Shown piece by piece: positions 1 through 7,642 of a DNA stretch of 64,000 bases. Position numbers and translations under genes: made by a program. The notes beneath the pieces were generated by a model, which was not told where the DNA came from, made no database searches, and saw nothing but the letters and a program-made list of their open reading frames with translations. Numbering within the stretch: position 1 is the first letter of the stretch; each line of letters starts with the position of its first letter. Origin of the DNA: Streptomyces megasporus (GTDB lineage Bacteria; Actinomycetota; Actinomycetes; Streptomycetales; Streptomycetaceae); assembly GCF_000718985.1 (NCBI RefSeq), contig NZ_JODL01000019.1, positions 42,845 to 106,844 of the forward strand, written 5' to 3'.

Positions 1-724
1 GCACGCCCTCCATGGTCACGCCCGGCCGGGGGCCGTCGTCGGAGGAGACCACCGTGCCGTCGGGCAGGGTGACCGGAGTGATCTCGCGCTGCCAGAAGCC
101 GTCGGCGATGGCCTTCTCGGCGAGGTTCTGCGACCGCACGCCGAACTCGTCCATCTCCTGGCGGGTGACGCCCTTGAGGCGGGCCAGGTTCTCGGCGGTC
201 TGCCCCATGGCGATGTAGACGTCGGGTAGCTCGCCGTCCTCGCGCGGGTCGTGCCAGCCCTCGCCGCCGGCCTCGGCGCGGGCGGCGGTGCGGGCCTCGG
301 CCTCGGCGAAGAGCGGGTTGTGGGTGTCGGGCAGACCGTCGGAGGTGCCCTTGACCGACCGGGAGACCATCTCCACACCGGCCGAGACGAACACGTCGCC
401 CTCGCCCGCCTTGATGGCGTGCAGCGCCATGCGCGTGGTCTGCAGCGAGGACGAGCAGTAGCGGGTGATGGTGCAGCCCGGCAGGTGGTCCATCCCCATC
501 TGCACGGCGACGACCCGGCCGAGGTTGTGGCCCTGCTCACCGCCGGGCAGACCGCAGCCGAGCATCAGGTCGTCGATCTCGGTGGGGTCCAGTTGCGGGA
601 CCTTGGCGAGCGCGGCCTTGACGATCTCGGCGGTCAGATCGTCCGGCCGCAGGTCTTTGAGCGAGCCCTTGAAGGCGCGTCCGATCGGCGAGCGGGCGGC
701 AGAGACGATCACTGCTTCGGGCAT
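1..724 (-). CDS. Thiolase family protein (acetyl-CoA C-acyltransferase), C-terminus cut by window edge
   Basis: Thiolases condense or cleave acyl-CoA (2 acetyl-CoA to acetoacetyl-CoA, or 3-ketoacyl-CoA cleavage in beta-oxidation) in the cytoplasm. The minus-strand ATG at 724 gives MPEAVIVSAARSPIGR, the standard thiolase N-terminus, and the nucleophilic cysteine is visible in TRYCSSSLQT about 90 residues in, as expected for the loading Cys. Only about 241 of the usual 390-410 residues are inside the window; the C-terminal His and Cys motifs are outside. It lies 161 bp downstream of the SGNH hydrolase gene on the same strand, and a TetR-type operator candidate is in that gap. Degradative versus biosynthetic role cannot be told from this part. 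Confidence 0.93.
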   Translation of the reverse strand, partial: MPEAVIVSAARSPIGRAFKGSLKDLRPDDLTAEIVKAALAKVPQLDPTEIDDLMLGCGLPGGEQGHNLGRVVAVQMGMDHLPGCTITRYCSSSLQTTRMALHAIKAGEGDVFVSAGVEMVSRSVKGTSDGLPDTHNPLFAEAEARTAARAEAGGEGWHDPREDGELPDVYIAMGQTAENLARLKGVTRQEMDEFGVRSQNLAEKAIADGFWQREITPVTLPDGTVVSSDDGPRPGVTMEGV

Positions 725-826
725 CACGGCTCCAGGGAACGAGGACGGAGAGGTGTGGATGGTTGGGAACCTACCCATACGTAAGACGGCGGTCACGACT
801 CGCCGCGTGTGATCCGGGCCTCTTTT

Positions 827-842
827 CTAAGCGCTTGCTCAG
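827..842. promoter_or_regulatory. Candidate TetR-type operator upstream of the thiolase gene
   Basis: CTAAGCGCTTGCTCAG contains the palindromic core AAGCGCTT and lies about 100 bp upstream of the thiolase start. AGCGCTTGCT-like sites are typical targets of TetR-family repressors of acyl-CoA metabolism in Actinobacteria; that is family knowledge, and regulation here is inferred. Confidence 0.35.
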
Positions 843-885
843 TCTGCGGGGAGGGCGCCCCCGCGACGGGGGCGGTCGGGGACGG

Positions 886-1938
886 TCAGGGGGCCGGCGG
901 AGGGGCCCCGGCCTCCTGGGGCGGCGCGGGGAGGGCCTCCTCGGCCTCCGGCAGCCGCCTCCGACGGCGGTGCTTCAGCAGCGCCCAGGGACCGCGGACC
1001 GCGGTCACCTCCGTGCCGCCCTCCTCGGCGGCCACCACGGCCGCCCGGTCCACCGGCAGGATGCCCTCGCGGCGGGCGGCGTCGGGCCGCTCGTCCTCCG
1101 GCCACAGGCCCAGCGCGGCGCAGAGCGTGGGCAGGAACGCCATGGCCGCGGTCGCGTACCCCTCGGCCGAGGGGTGGTACTGGTCCGGGCCGAACAGCTC
1201 CCGAGGGTTGGCCTCGAACTCCGGGCCCAGCAGGTCGCCCAGCGAGACGGTGCGCCCGCCCAGCTCCACCACCGCGATCGTCTGGGCCGCCGCGAGCCGG
1301 CGACTCGCCCGACGGGCGATCCAGCGCAGCGGCTGGGCGACCGGCTCGATCGTGCCCAGATCCGGGCAGGTGCCCACCACGACCTCGCACCCGGCCGTCC
1401 GCAACCGCGCCACCGTCTCCGACAGCAGCCGCACCGAACGGGCGGGCGGCACGCGGTGGGTGACGTCGTTCGCGCCGACGATGACCACGCACACGTCCGG
1501 CGCCCCGGCGCCGCCCGTATCGGCGTCGGCGACGCCCAGCAGTTCCGTCACCTGGCGGTCCAGATCCTCCGAGCGCGCGCCGGGCACCGCCACGTTGCGC
1601 AGCAGCACCGGACGCTCCGCCACCGCCGCCAACCCCGAGGCGAGCAGCGCGCCCGGCGTCTGCCCCGCCCGGCGCACCCCCAGCCCGGCGGCCGTGGAGT
1701 CGCCCAGCAGCGCCAGCCGCAGCGGTCCGAGCTGCGTGCCGGGCCCCTGGTGAGCCAGGGACGCGCCGTACAGTCCGTCCGCCGTCGGCGGCACGGCGTC
1801 CGAGTCGCCCACCCGCCGTCTCGCCAGCCGTGCCTCGGTCATCAGCAGGCCCACGGCGGCCCCGCCGAGCAGCCCCACGCCCCCGCCGCCGTACGCCGCG
1901 GCCGTCGCGATCCTGCGCGCCACTCTCGCTCTCGACAT
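886..1938 (-). CDS. SGNH/GDSL-family hydrolase with N-terminal membrane anchor
   Basis: Predicted 350-residue esterase or lipase-like hydrolase of the SGNH fold, probably exported or membrane-anchored: the N-terminus is Arg-rich (MSRARVARRIATAAAYG) followed by a hydrophobic Gly/Leu segment. Block I is seen as LALLGDSTAAGLG (catalytic Ser), block III as VGANDVT (Asn) and block V as DQYHPSAEGY (catalytic Asp and His). The start at 1938 is preferred over the ATG at 1980 because GGAGG stands five bases before it. The C-terminal 50 residues are Arg/Pro-rich and low in complexity. Substrate unknown. It is divergent from the cystathionine beta-synthase gene and precedes the thiolase gene. Confidence 0.88.
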   Translation of the reverse strand: MSRARVARRIATAAAYGGGGVGLLGGAAVGLLMTEARLARRRVGDSDAVPPTADGLYGASLAHQGPGTQLGPLRLALLGDSTAAGLGVRRAGQTPGALLASGLAAVAERPVLLRNVAVPGARSEDLDRQVTELLGVADADTGGAGAPDVCVVIVGANDVTHRVPPARSVRLLSETVARLRTAGCEVVVGTCPDLGTIEPVAQPLRWIARRASRRLAAAQTIAVVELGGRTVSLGDLLGPEFEANPRELFGPDQYHPSAEGYATAAMAFLPTLCAALGLWPEDERPDAARREGILPVDRAAVVAAEEGGTEVTAVRGPWALLKHRRRRRLPEAEEALPAPPQEAGAPPPAP

Positions 1939-2130
1939 GGGAACCTCCGCTCCGCTCGCCGCGCCCCATGGCCCGGCCACCCCGTGCGCCCGCGTGTTCC
2001 GTCCGCGTCACTATGGGTGTGTTGCCCACTGCGGTCCGCCGCGCAACGCGCGTCAACGGATCTCGGGCACCCCCCTAGGCTGGGCCGTACGGGCAGGCGA
2101 TGGCGACTGCCCCCGATCGCGGAGAATCAG

Positions 2131-3537
2131 GTGCAGTATCACGAGTCGATGATCGAGCTTGTCGGCGACACCCCGCTGGTCAAGCTGAACAGCGTGACGG
2201 CCGGAATCCGGGCCACCGTCCTGGCGAAAGTCGAGTACTTCAACCCCGGTGGGTCGGTGAAGGACCGGATCGCGGTGCGGATGATCGAGGCCGCGGAGCG
2301 CTCCGGGGAGTTGAAGCCGGGGGGCGTCATCGTCGAGCCCACCTCCGGCAACACCGGGGTCGGGCTGGCCATCGCCGCCCAGCAGAAGGGGTACCGCTGC
2401 ATCTTCGTCTGCCCGGACAAGGTGTCCATGGACAAGATCAACGTGTTGCGCGCGTACGGTGCGGAGGTCGTGGTCTGCCCCACCGCGGTCGCCCCCGAGC
2501 ACCCCGACTCCTACTACAACGTCTCCGACCGGCTCGTGCGCGAGACGCCGGGCGCCTGGAAGCCCGACCAGTACAGCAACCCGAACAACCCGCGCTCCCA
2601 CTACGAGACCACCGGCCCCGAGCTGTGGAAGCAGACGGACGGGCGGATCACCCACTTCGTGGCGGGCATCGGCACCGGCGGCACCATCAGCGGCACCGGC
2701 CGGTACCTGAAGGAGGTCTCCGACGGGAAGGTCAGGGTGATCGGCGCCGACCCGGAGGGATCGGTGTACTCGGGCGGCTCCGGACGGCCGTACCTGGTCG
2801 AGGGCGTCGGCGAGGACTTCTGGCCCAGCGCCTACGACCGCGAGGTGACGGACGAGATCATCGCCGTCTCCGACAAGGACTCCTTCCAGATGACGCGGCG
2901 GCTGGCCCGCGAGGAGGGCCTGCTGGTCGGCGGCTCCTGCGGCATGGCGGTGGTGGCGGCGCTGCGCGTGGCCGAGCGCCTCGGGCCGGACGACACCGTC
3001 GTCGTCCTGCTGCCGGACGGCGGACGCGGCTACCTCTCGAAGATCTTCAGCGACGAGTGGATGGCGGACTACGGCTTCCTGGAGGAGGGCGAGCCCACCG
3101 CGGCCCGGGTCGGCGACGTGCTGAGCCACAAGGAGGGCGCGATGCCGTCGCTGGTCCACATGCACCCGGACGAGACGGTCGGCGAGGCCATCGAGGTGCT
3201 GCGCGAGTACGGCGTCTCGCAGATGCCCGTGGTCAAGCCCGGCGCCGGGCACCCGGACGTGATGGCGGCGGAGGTCGTCGGCTCGATCGTCGAGCGTGAA
3301 CTGCTGGACGCCCTGTTCGCGCAGCGCGCCAAGCTGGAGGACCCGCTGGAGAAGCACATGAGCGCGCCGCTGCCGCAGGTCGGCTCGGGCGAGCCGGTCG
3401 CCGACCTGATGCCGGTGCTGGAGCGGGCCGACGCGGCGATCGTGCTGGTCGAGGGGAAGCCGACCGGAGTGGTCAGCCGGCAGGACCTGCTGGCGTTCCT
3501 GGCCCGGGGAGCGGGGGGCACGACGAAGAACCAGTAA
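2131..3537 (+). CDS. cbs: Cystathionine beta-synthase
   Basis: PLP-dependent enzyme joining serine and homocysteine to cystathionine in reverse transsulfuration, cytoplasmic. The 468-residue product has the fold-type II PLP domain (residues about 1-320) with the Schiff-base Lys44 in NPGGSVKDR, the phosphate or substrate loops PTSGNTG and GTGGTISGTG, and the family signature GEDFWPSAYD. A C-terminal pair of CBS (Bateman) motifs spans about 330-455. The GTG at 2131 is chosen because GGAG lies at 2121 and the family N-terminus MQYHESMIELVGDTP begins there; upstream open frame lacks family similarity. A -10-like TAGGCT is at 2086-2091. Function fits with ahcY and cysteine dioxygenase elsewhere in the window. 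O-acetylserine-dependent activity is the main alternative. Confidence 0.95.
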   Translation: MQYHESMIELVGDTPLVKLNSVTAGIRATVLAKVEYFNPGGSVKDRIAVRMIEAAERSGELKPGGVIVEPTSGNTGVGLAIAAQQKGYRCIFVCPDKVSMDKINVLRAYGAEVVVCPTAVAPEHPDSYYNVSDRLVRETPGAWKPDQYSNPNNPRSHYETTGPELWKQTDGRITHFVAGIGTGGTISGTGRYLKEVSDGKVRVIGADPEGSVYSGGSGRPYLVEGVGEDFWPSAYDREVTDEIIAVSDKDSFQMTRRLAREEGLLVGGSCGMAVVAALRVAERLGPDDTVVVLLPDGGRGYLSKIFSDEWMADYGFLEEGEPTAARVGDVLSHKEGAMPSLVHMHPDETVGEAIEVLREYGVSQMPVVKPGAGHPDVMAAEVVGSIVERELLDALFAQRAKLEDPLEKHMSAPLPQVGSGEPVADLMPVLERADAAIVLVEGKPTGVVSRQDLLAFLARGAGGTTKNQ

Positions 3538-3678
3538 TCCGGGTGTCACGGCCCCGCAAAGCGCGGTCAACACTCGTGGGGCATCGTCGGACGTGTCGGC
3601 GCCGGGAACTCCGGAGCGGCTCCCGGACTTCCTCGGGCGCCCCGGACGCGGGCCGGGTCCCCGACCCGCCCCGCGTCA

Positions 3679-3768
3679 CGCGGGGACCGCCGTCGTCCCG
3701 CCCTCGGTGCGCGCACCGGGGTGCGGCGGTCCCCGCGCGTCCCCGCCCCCGTCCGTCCGGACGGGGGC
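3679..3768. terminator. Paired hairpins between convergent genes
   Basis: A 14-bp perfect stem (3679-3692 with 3724-3737) whose loop carries a second palindrome CGGTGCGCGCACCG (3705-3718), followed by a 10-bp stem 3745-3754/3759-3768 that abuts the stop codon of the minus-strand gene. No T-run follows, as usual in Streptomyces. It lies between the ends of cbs and the next gene, so it probably terminates both. Confidence 0.75.
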
Positions 3769-4206
3769 TCAGTCCCATGCGTCGGACGTTCCGTGGCGCT
3801 CCCGGCGGTCGCGGAACCACGGCAGACGCCCGGCGGAGTGGACGGCGTTGACGCCGACGATCCCGGCCCAGCAGATCAGCAGCCCGGGCAGGTCCGCGTG
3901 CGTCACGGCGATCGCGGACAGCGGGACGGCCAGCACCAGCGAGATCGCGGCCAGCCCGAAGACGGCGCCGGGCCCGTCCGGCGCGTGGCCGTCCCGTGCC
4001 CCGCGGGCGCCCCGGGCCGCGGCCGTCCGCTCCTCGGCCACCTGCCGCCGCACCCGGCGTTCGATCACGGAGTCCAGACGCCGGTCCACCTTCTCCAGGA
4101 AGGAGTCGACCAGCTCCGACTCGTACTCCGGCCCGAGCTCCCCGCGCGTCTGCAGGGTCGCGTCGAGCTCTTTCCTCAGTTCCGGGCCGAGCCCCTGTGC
4201 GTCCAT
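3769..4206 (-). CDS. Small membrane protein of unknown function
   Basis: 145-residue protein. The first 65 residues are charged and predicted helical (ELVDSFLEKVDRRLDS, then RRVRRQVAEE), and two hydrophobic segments follow at about 82-101 and 106-122, so it is probably a two-pass membrane protein with a cytoplasmic amphipathic N-terminus. No catalytic motif is seen. Resembles the many 2TM proteins of Actinobacteria with an N-terminal helical region, but I do not recognise a named family. It is divergent from the RpiR-type regulator gene across 125 bp. Confidence 0.75.
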   Translation of the reverse strand: MDAQGLGPELRKELDATLQTRGELGPEYESELVDSFLEKVDRRLDSVIERRVRRQVAEERTAAARGARGARDGHAPDGPGAVFGLAAISLVLAVPLSAIAVTHADLPGLLICWAGIVGVNAVHSAGRLPWFRDRRERHGTSDAWD

Positions 4207-4331
4207 GGCCTCACGCTACGGACACCGGCCCGTCGGGTCAGTGGGGTTGTCCCCCGGAACGGGCGGGGGGCGGCCCCTGCCGGAGCCCGGACGGCGGACC
4301 GCGCCGATACTGAATAGAGTCATGCGGAGCG

Positions 4332-5225
4332 GTGAGCGCTGAAGAGGGGCAGACCGATGCGGGCGGACGAGTGCGGGTGGGCGCGGTGAGCGGTGCGAGC
4401 GCGCGGCTGCTGAAACTGTTCGAGGGGCACCGGCTGACCCCGACCCAGCGGCGGATCGCCCACTGCATGGTGCGGCGCGCCGACGACGCGCCGTTCCTCT
4501 CCAGCGTCGAGCTGGCGGAACTGGCGGGGGTGAGCCAGCCGTCGGTGACCCGCTTCGCCGTCGCGCTCGGCTTCGACGGCTACCCGGCGCTGCGCAGGCA
4601 CCTGCGCGAGGACCGCGCGGAGCCCGCGGCCGGCGAGGACGGGCGGGACGACCGCAACGCCTACCAGCAGGCCGTGCACGCCGAGATCGAGAACCTGCGC
4701 CGGCTCGCCGCGCAGCTCGCCGACCCCGCCCCCGTGGCCGAGGCCGGACGCCTGCTGGCCGCCTCCCGCCCCCTGCCCGTCCTGGGCCTGCGGGCCGCCG
4801 CCGCGCAGGCGCGGGGCTTCGCGTACTTCGCCGCCAAGGTGCACCCCGACGTGCGGCTGCTGGACGAGGGCGGGTCGATGCTGGCCGACCGTCTCGACGC
4901 GGCGGTGCGGGCGGGGGCGAGCGCCCTGCTGTGCTTCGCGCTGCCGCGCCACCCGCGCGAGGTGGTGACCGCGCTGGACCACGCGCGGGAGGCCGGTCTG
5001 CGGGTGGTCACCGTCGCCGACAGCGCCTTCGCTCCGGTCGCCGGTCCGGGGGACCTGCTGCTGCCCGCCGCCGTCGGCACCGCGCTGTCCTTCGACACCG
5101 CCTGCGCGCCCATGCTGCTGGGCCGGGTGCTGCTGGAGGCGATGTGCGACGAACTGCCGGACGCGCAGGCCCGGTTGGAGGAGTTCGACGCGCGCGCCGC
5201 CGAGCGGGGGCTGTTCGTCGAATGA
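4332..5225 (+). CDS. MurR/RpiR-family transcriptional regulator with SIS domain
   Basis: 297-residue regulator: N-terminal HTH_6 domain (about 20-95) containing LTPTQRRIAHCMV and the recognition-helix region ELAGVSQPSVTRFAVALGF, and a C-terminal SIS sugar-phosphate binding domain (about 120-270). Members bind phosphorylated sugars or amino sugars as inducers. The start is uncertain: GTG at 4332 follows a -10-like TAGAGT (4315-4320) closely enough for a leaderless message, while in-frame GTG codons at 4371 and 4386 are alternatives. The target is unknown; the strong palindrome at 5308-5325 just downstream is a candidate operator for it or for the next gene. Confidence 0.9.
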   Translation: MSAEEGQTDAGGRVRVGAVSGASARLLKLFEGHRLTPTQRRIAHCMVRRADDAPFLSSVELAELAGVSQPSVTRFAVALGFDGYPALRRHLREDRAEPAAGEDGRDDRNAYQQAVHAEIENLRRLAAQLADPAPVAEAGRLLAASRPLPVLGLRAAAAQARGFAYFAAKVHPDVRLLDEGGSMLADRLDAAVRAGASALLCFALPRHPREVVTALDHAREAGLRVVTVADSAFAPVAGPGDLLLPAAVGTALSFDTACAPMLLGRVLLEAMCDELPDAQARLEEFDARAAERGLFVE

Positions 5226-5307
5226 CCGCGTCGGCCGGTCGGCCGGCGGGCCGCCGTGCGCGCTCCCTTGACCGGTTTCTCAGCGGACTCTCATGCTCGT
5301 TCACTAC

Positions 5308-5336
5308 GCTTTCCGTACGGAAAGCCGTGACGTCAC
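5308..5336. promoter_or_regulatory. Two adjacent perfect palindromes upstream of the 5380 gene
   Basis: GCTTTCCGTACGGAAAGC is an 18-bp perfect palindrome (5308-5325), followed one base later by GTGACGTCAC (5327-5336). They lie 44-72 bp before the GTG at 5380, where a dimeric repressor or activator would bind. Seen directly; function is inferred. Confidence 0.5.
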
Positions 5337-5379
5337 GCAGGTGAACGGAGCAGAACGCCGAGAGACGAGGAGGACTGCC

Positions 5380-6003
5380 GTGGGACGCGGAGCCTATGCG
5401 CTGGCGAGGGTGGCGGTGTACGTGCGGACGGCGGGCGTCGCGCTGTGGTGGACCGGCCTGGCGGCCGCCGTGGTCGGGGTGGCGATGCCCGGCCTGACCG
5501 GGCGACGGATCGGGGTGACGGCCGGTGCCGCGCTCTTCGTCGTCGCCGCCGCCGTGACCTTCCTGGTGCGCCGCCGTCGCTGCTCGACCCTGGTGGAGGG
5601 CGCGTCCGCGGCGGGCAAGTGGGTGGTGCTCCACGACCGGGCGGTGACGGTCCGCACCTGGCTGCGGACCCGCCGCTGGTGGCTGACCGCCGCCTTCCTG
5701 GCGGCCGTGGCCTCCTCCGCCGCCCTGCCCGCCGCGGGCGGGATGCTGCTGGCCGGGGTCGGCGCCGGTCTGTGGGCCAAGGCGGTGTGGCTGGGCTCCT
5801 GGGAGCGGGCGAACGAGAAGCTGCTGTGGGTCCGTCCGGAGTGGGCCGAGGGCCGCAGCCCGGCCCGGAAGAAGGTGCGCGGCTGGATGACCACCGGTCC
5901 GCTGGCCGGGGACGCCGCGCCGGGCGGTGCGCGTCGCCGTCCCTCGGCGGCGGCCGGTCGGGAGCGCCGCCCTCGGGCCAAGGTCACGGCCGCGGCGCGA
6001 TGA
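5380..6003 (+). CDS. Membrane protein of unknown function
   Basis: 207-residue protein with about four hydrophobic segments (near residues 18-38, 45-62, 101-118 and 121-135) and a basic C-terminal tail rich in Arg, Ala and Gly. No catalytic motif is recognised. GTG at 5380 is preferred because GAGGAGG stands seven bases before it (5368-5374); the in-frame ATG at 5293 would include the palindromic operator region in the coding sequence. The last 20 bases overlap tail-to-tail with the PLP enzyme gene on the other strand. Role unknown. Confidence 0.7.
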   Translation: MGRGAYALARVAVYVRTAGVALWWTGLAAAVVGVAMPGLTGRRIGVTAGAALFVVAAAVTFLVRRRRCSTLVEGASAAGKWVVLHDRAVTVRTWLRTRRWWLTAAFLAAVASSAALPAAGGMLLAGVGAGLWAKAVWLGSWERANEKLLWVRPEWAEGRSPARKKVRGWMTTGPLAGDAAPGGARRRPSAAAGRERRPRAKVTAAAR

Positions 6004-7534
6004 GCGCGTCGCGCTGAGCCCCGCCGGACGCGGCGACGACGTCGTCCAGGGTCTGCGGCGGTCGTACGGTCAGGAAGCGCACGGTGTCCGTACGGCCGCC
6101 GTCGGCGTTCCCCGGGGCCTCGCCGTCCTCGCCGTCTCCGATGCCCCCGCCGCCCCCGCCGTCTCCGCCGACGGTGAAACCGTACACGCCCGGCCGGGGC
6201 AGGCTGTTGTAGTCGAACGGGGTGGAGAAGTAGTACGCCCCGGTGTCCAACAGCGCCACCAGGTCGCCGGCCTCCAGTTCGGGCAGCTCCCGGCCCCGGG
6301 CCACCAGGTCGCCGGCGAAGCAGCAGGGCCCGGCGACGTCCTGGACCAGGCCGGGGCCCTCCTTGGGACGTCCCCGCCCGTCGTGGGCGGCGATCCGCAG
6401 CGGCCACGCCTCGGGCGCGAAGACCGTCCGCACGGCCACCTGAGCACCCGCGTGGGTGACGGCGATGGGACGGCCCCCGGCGCTCTTGGCGTACTCCACG
6501 CGGGCCAGCACCAGCCCGCACTTGGCCAGCAGCGACCGCCCGAACTCGGTGACCAGCCCGTAGCGCCCGTCGAACAGGCCGGGGACGGTGTCGCGCAGCA
6601 GCCGGGCGTACTCGGCGAAGGTCGGGGTGATCTCCTCGGAGGCGAAGTTCACCGGGAGGCCGCCGCCGATGTCCAGGGTGTCGATCCGCTGCTCCCCGAC
6701 GGCCGCGTTGATCTCCTCGGCCAGCTCGTACGTGGCGGCCACCCCGGCCGCCATCGCCTCCAGGGGCATGCCCTGGGAGCCGACGTGGCAGTGCAGCCGG
6801 GTGATCCAGGGCCGCTCCACGCAGGCGCGCACGACGAACTCGCGCGCTCCCTCGTCGCGCAGCGCGAACCCGAACTTCGAGGTGGCCGTCGCGGTGCTCA
6901 TCGCGGCGATGCCACCACCGCCGATCTGGGGGTTGACGCGCAGACCGACCGGTGAGACGGGAGGGGAGGGCAGGGCGCCGGGGGCCAGCAGGGCGTCCAG
7001 GCGCTCCAGCTCCTGCCGGTTGTCGACGTTGAGGGCGACGCCCAGCTCCAGGGCCTCGCGCAACTCCCCGGTGGTCTTGGCGGGCGAGTCCAGCACGATG
7101 CGCTCCGGAGCGACCCCGGCGGCCCTGGCCAGGGCCAGCTCGCCGGGGCCGGCGACCTCGCAGCCCAGCCCGCAGTCGGCGAGCAGACGCACCACGGGGA
7201 CCAGGGAGGCCGCCTTGACGGCGAAGGCGTGGAGCACGGGCCGGCCGGGGGCGGTCACCTCCGCGAAGGCGGCGCGCAGGCGGGCGGCCGACTCCCGGAC
7301 GGACGCCACGTCCAGCAGCGCGACGACCGGGTGCGCGTCGGAGAGCAGGCCCTGCTCCACCGCCGCCCGGATGGCGAGGCGGCGGCGGGAGACGGCCGCG
7401 GTGACGTCCGGGGTTGCGTCCGCGGTGACCTCCGGGGCTGCGTCCGAGGCGGCGTCCATGGCGGCGTCCCGTGCGGCACCCGGGGTGACGTCCGGGGAAC
7501 CGGCGGGCGGGGCGGCGTGATGCGGGGAAGCCAT
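5984..7534 (-). CDS. Type III PLP-dependent enzyme, diaminopimelate/ornithine decarboxylase-like
   Basis: 516-residue protein of the alanine-racemase-fold PLP group (LysA, ornithine and arginine decarboxylases, carboxynorspermidine decarboxylase). Lys107 in FAVKAAS is the Schiff-base residue; HCHVGSQG and DIGGGLPV are the family His and Gly loops, and GPCCFAGDLVA holds the C-terminal active-site Cys. The N-terminal 50 residues are an Asp/Ala/Thr-rich low-complexity extension, and a glycine-rich insert (about ten Gly in a row interrupted by Asp) sits near residue 450. Not in a lysine operon: it is divergent from hutU, so canonical LysA function is unlikely. ATG at 7534 is chosen; a TTG at 7546 is the alternative. 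No clear ribosome binding site is visible. Confidence 0.87.
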   Translation of the reverse strand: MASPHHAAPPAGSPDVTPGAARDAAMDAASDAAPEVTADATPDVTAAVSRRRLAIRAAVEQGLLSDAHPVVALLDVASVRESAARLRAAFAEVTAPGRPVLHAFAVKAASLVPVVRLLADCGLGCEVAGPGELALARAAGVAPERIVLDSPAKTTGELREALELGVALNVDNRQELERLDALLAPGALPSPPVSPVGLRVNPQIGGGGIAAMSTATATSKFGFALRDEGAREFVVRACVERPWITRLHCHVGSQGMPLEAMAAGVAATYELAEEINAAVGEQRIDTLDIGGGLPVNFASEEITPTFAEYARLLRDTVPGLFDGRYGLVTEFGRSLLAKCGLVLARVEYAKSAGGRPIAVTHAGAQVAVRTVFAPEAWPLRIAAHDGRGRPKEGPGLVQDVAGPCCFAGDLVARGRELPELEAGDLVALLDTGAYYFSTPFDYNSLPRPGVYGFTVGGDGGGGGGIGDGEDGEAPGNADGGRTDTVRFLTVRPPQTLDDVVAASGGAQRDALIAPRP

Positions 7535-7578
7535 GGAACAAGACAAACACGGTCGGGGCGTGCGGACGACCCCTCCTC

Positions 7579-7642
7579 TTGACTAGATCTATTCACTGCA
7601 TAGGCTGACTGTAGTGTCCAATTCACACGGAGGGCAGGGGTC
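7579..7642 (+). promoter_or_regulatory. hut operon promoter region
   Basis: TTGACT (7579-7584) and TAGGCT (7601-7606) are separated by 16 bases; a second -10 candidate TAGTGT is at 7612. The palindrome TAGATCTA (7584-7591) overlaps the end of the -35 and could be an operator. GGAGG of the hutU ribosome binding site is at 7629-7633. Confidence 0.55.

Noticed and set aside
763..2130. Long N-terminal extension of the cystathionine beta-synthase frame
   Set aside because: It lies opposite the SGNH hydrolase gene, is Arg/Gly-rich and unlike the family; the GTG at 2131 with GGAG upstream is a better start.
5293..5379. ATG at 5293 as start of the membrane protein
   Set aside because: It would place the two operator-like palindromes inside the coding sequence; GTG at 5380 has a strong ribosome binding site.
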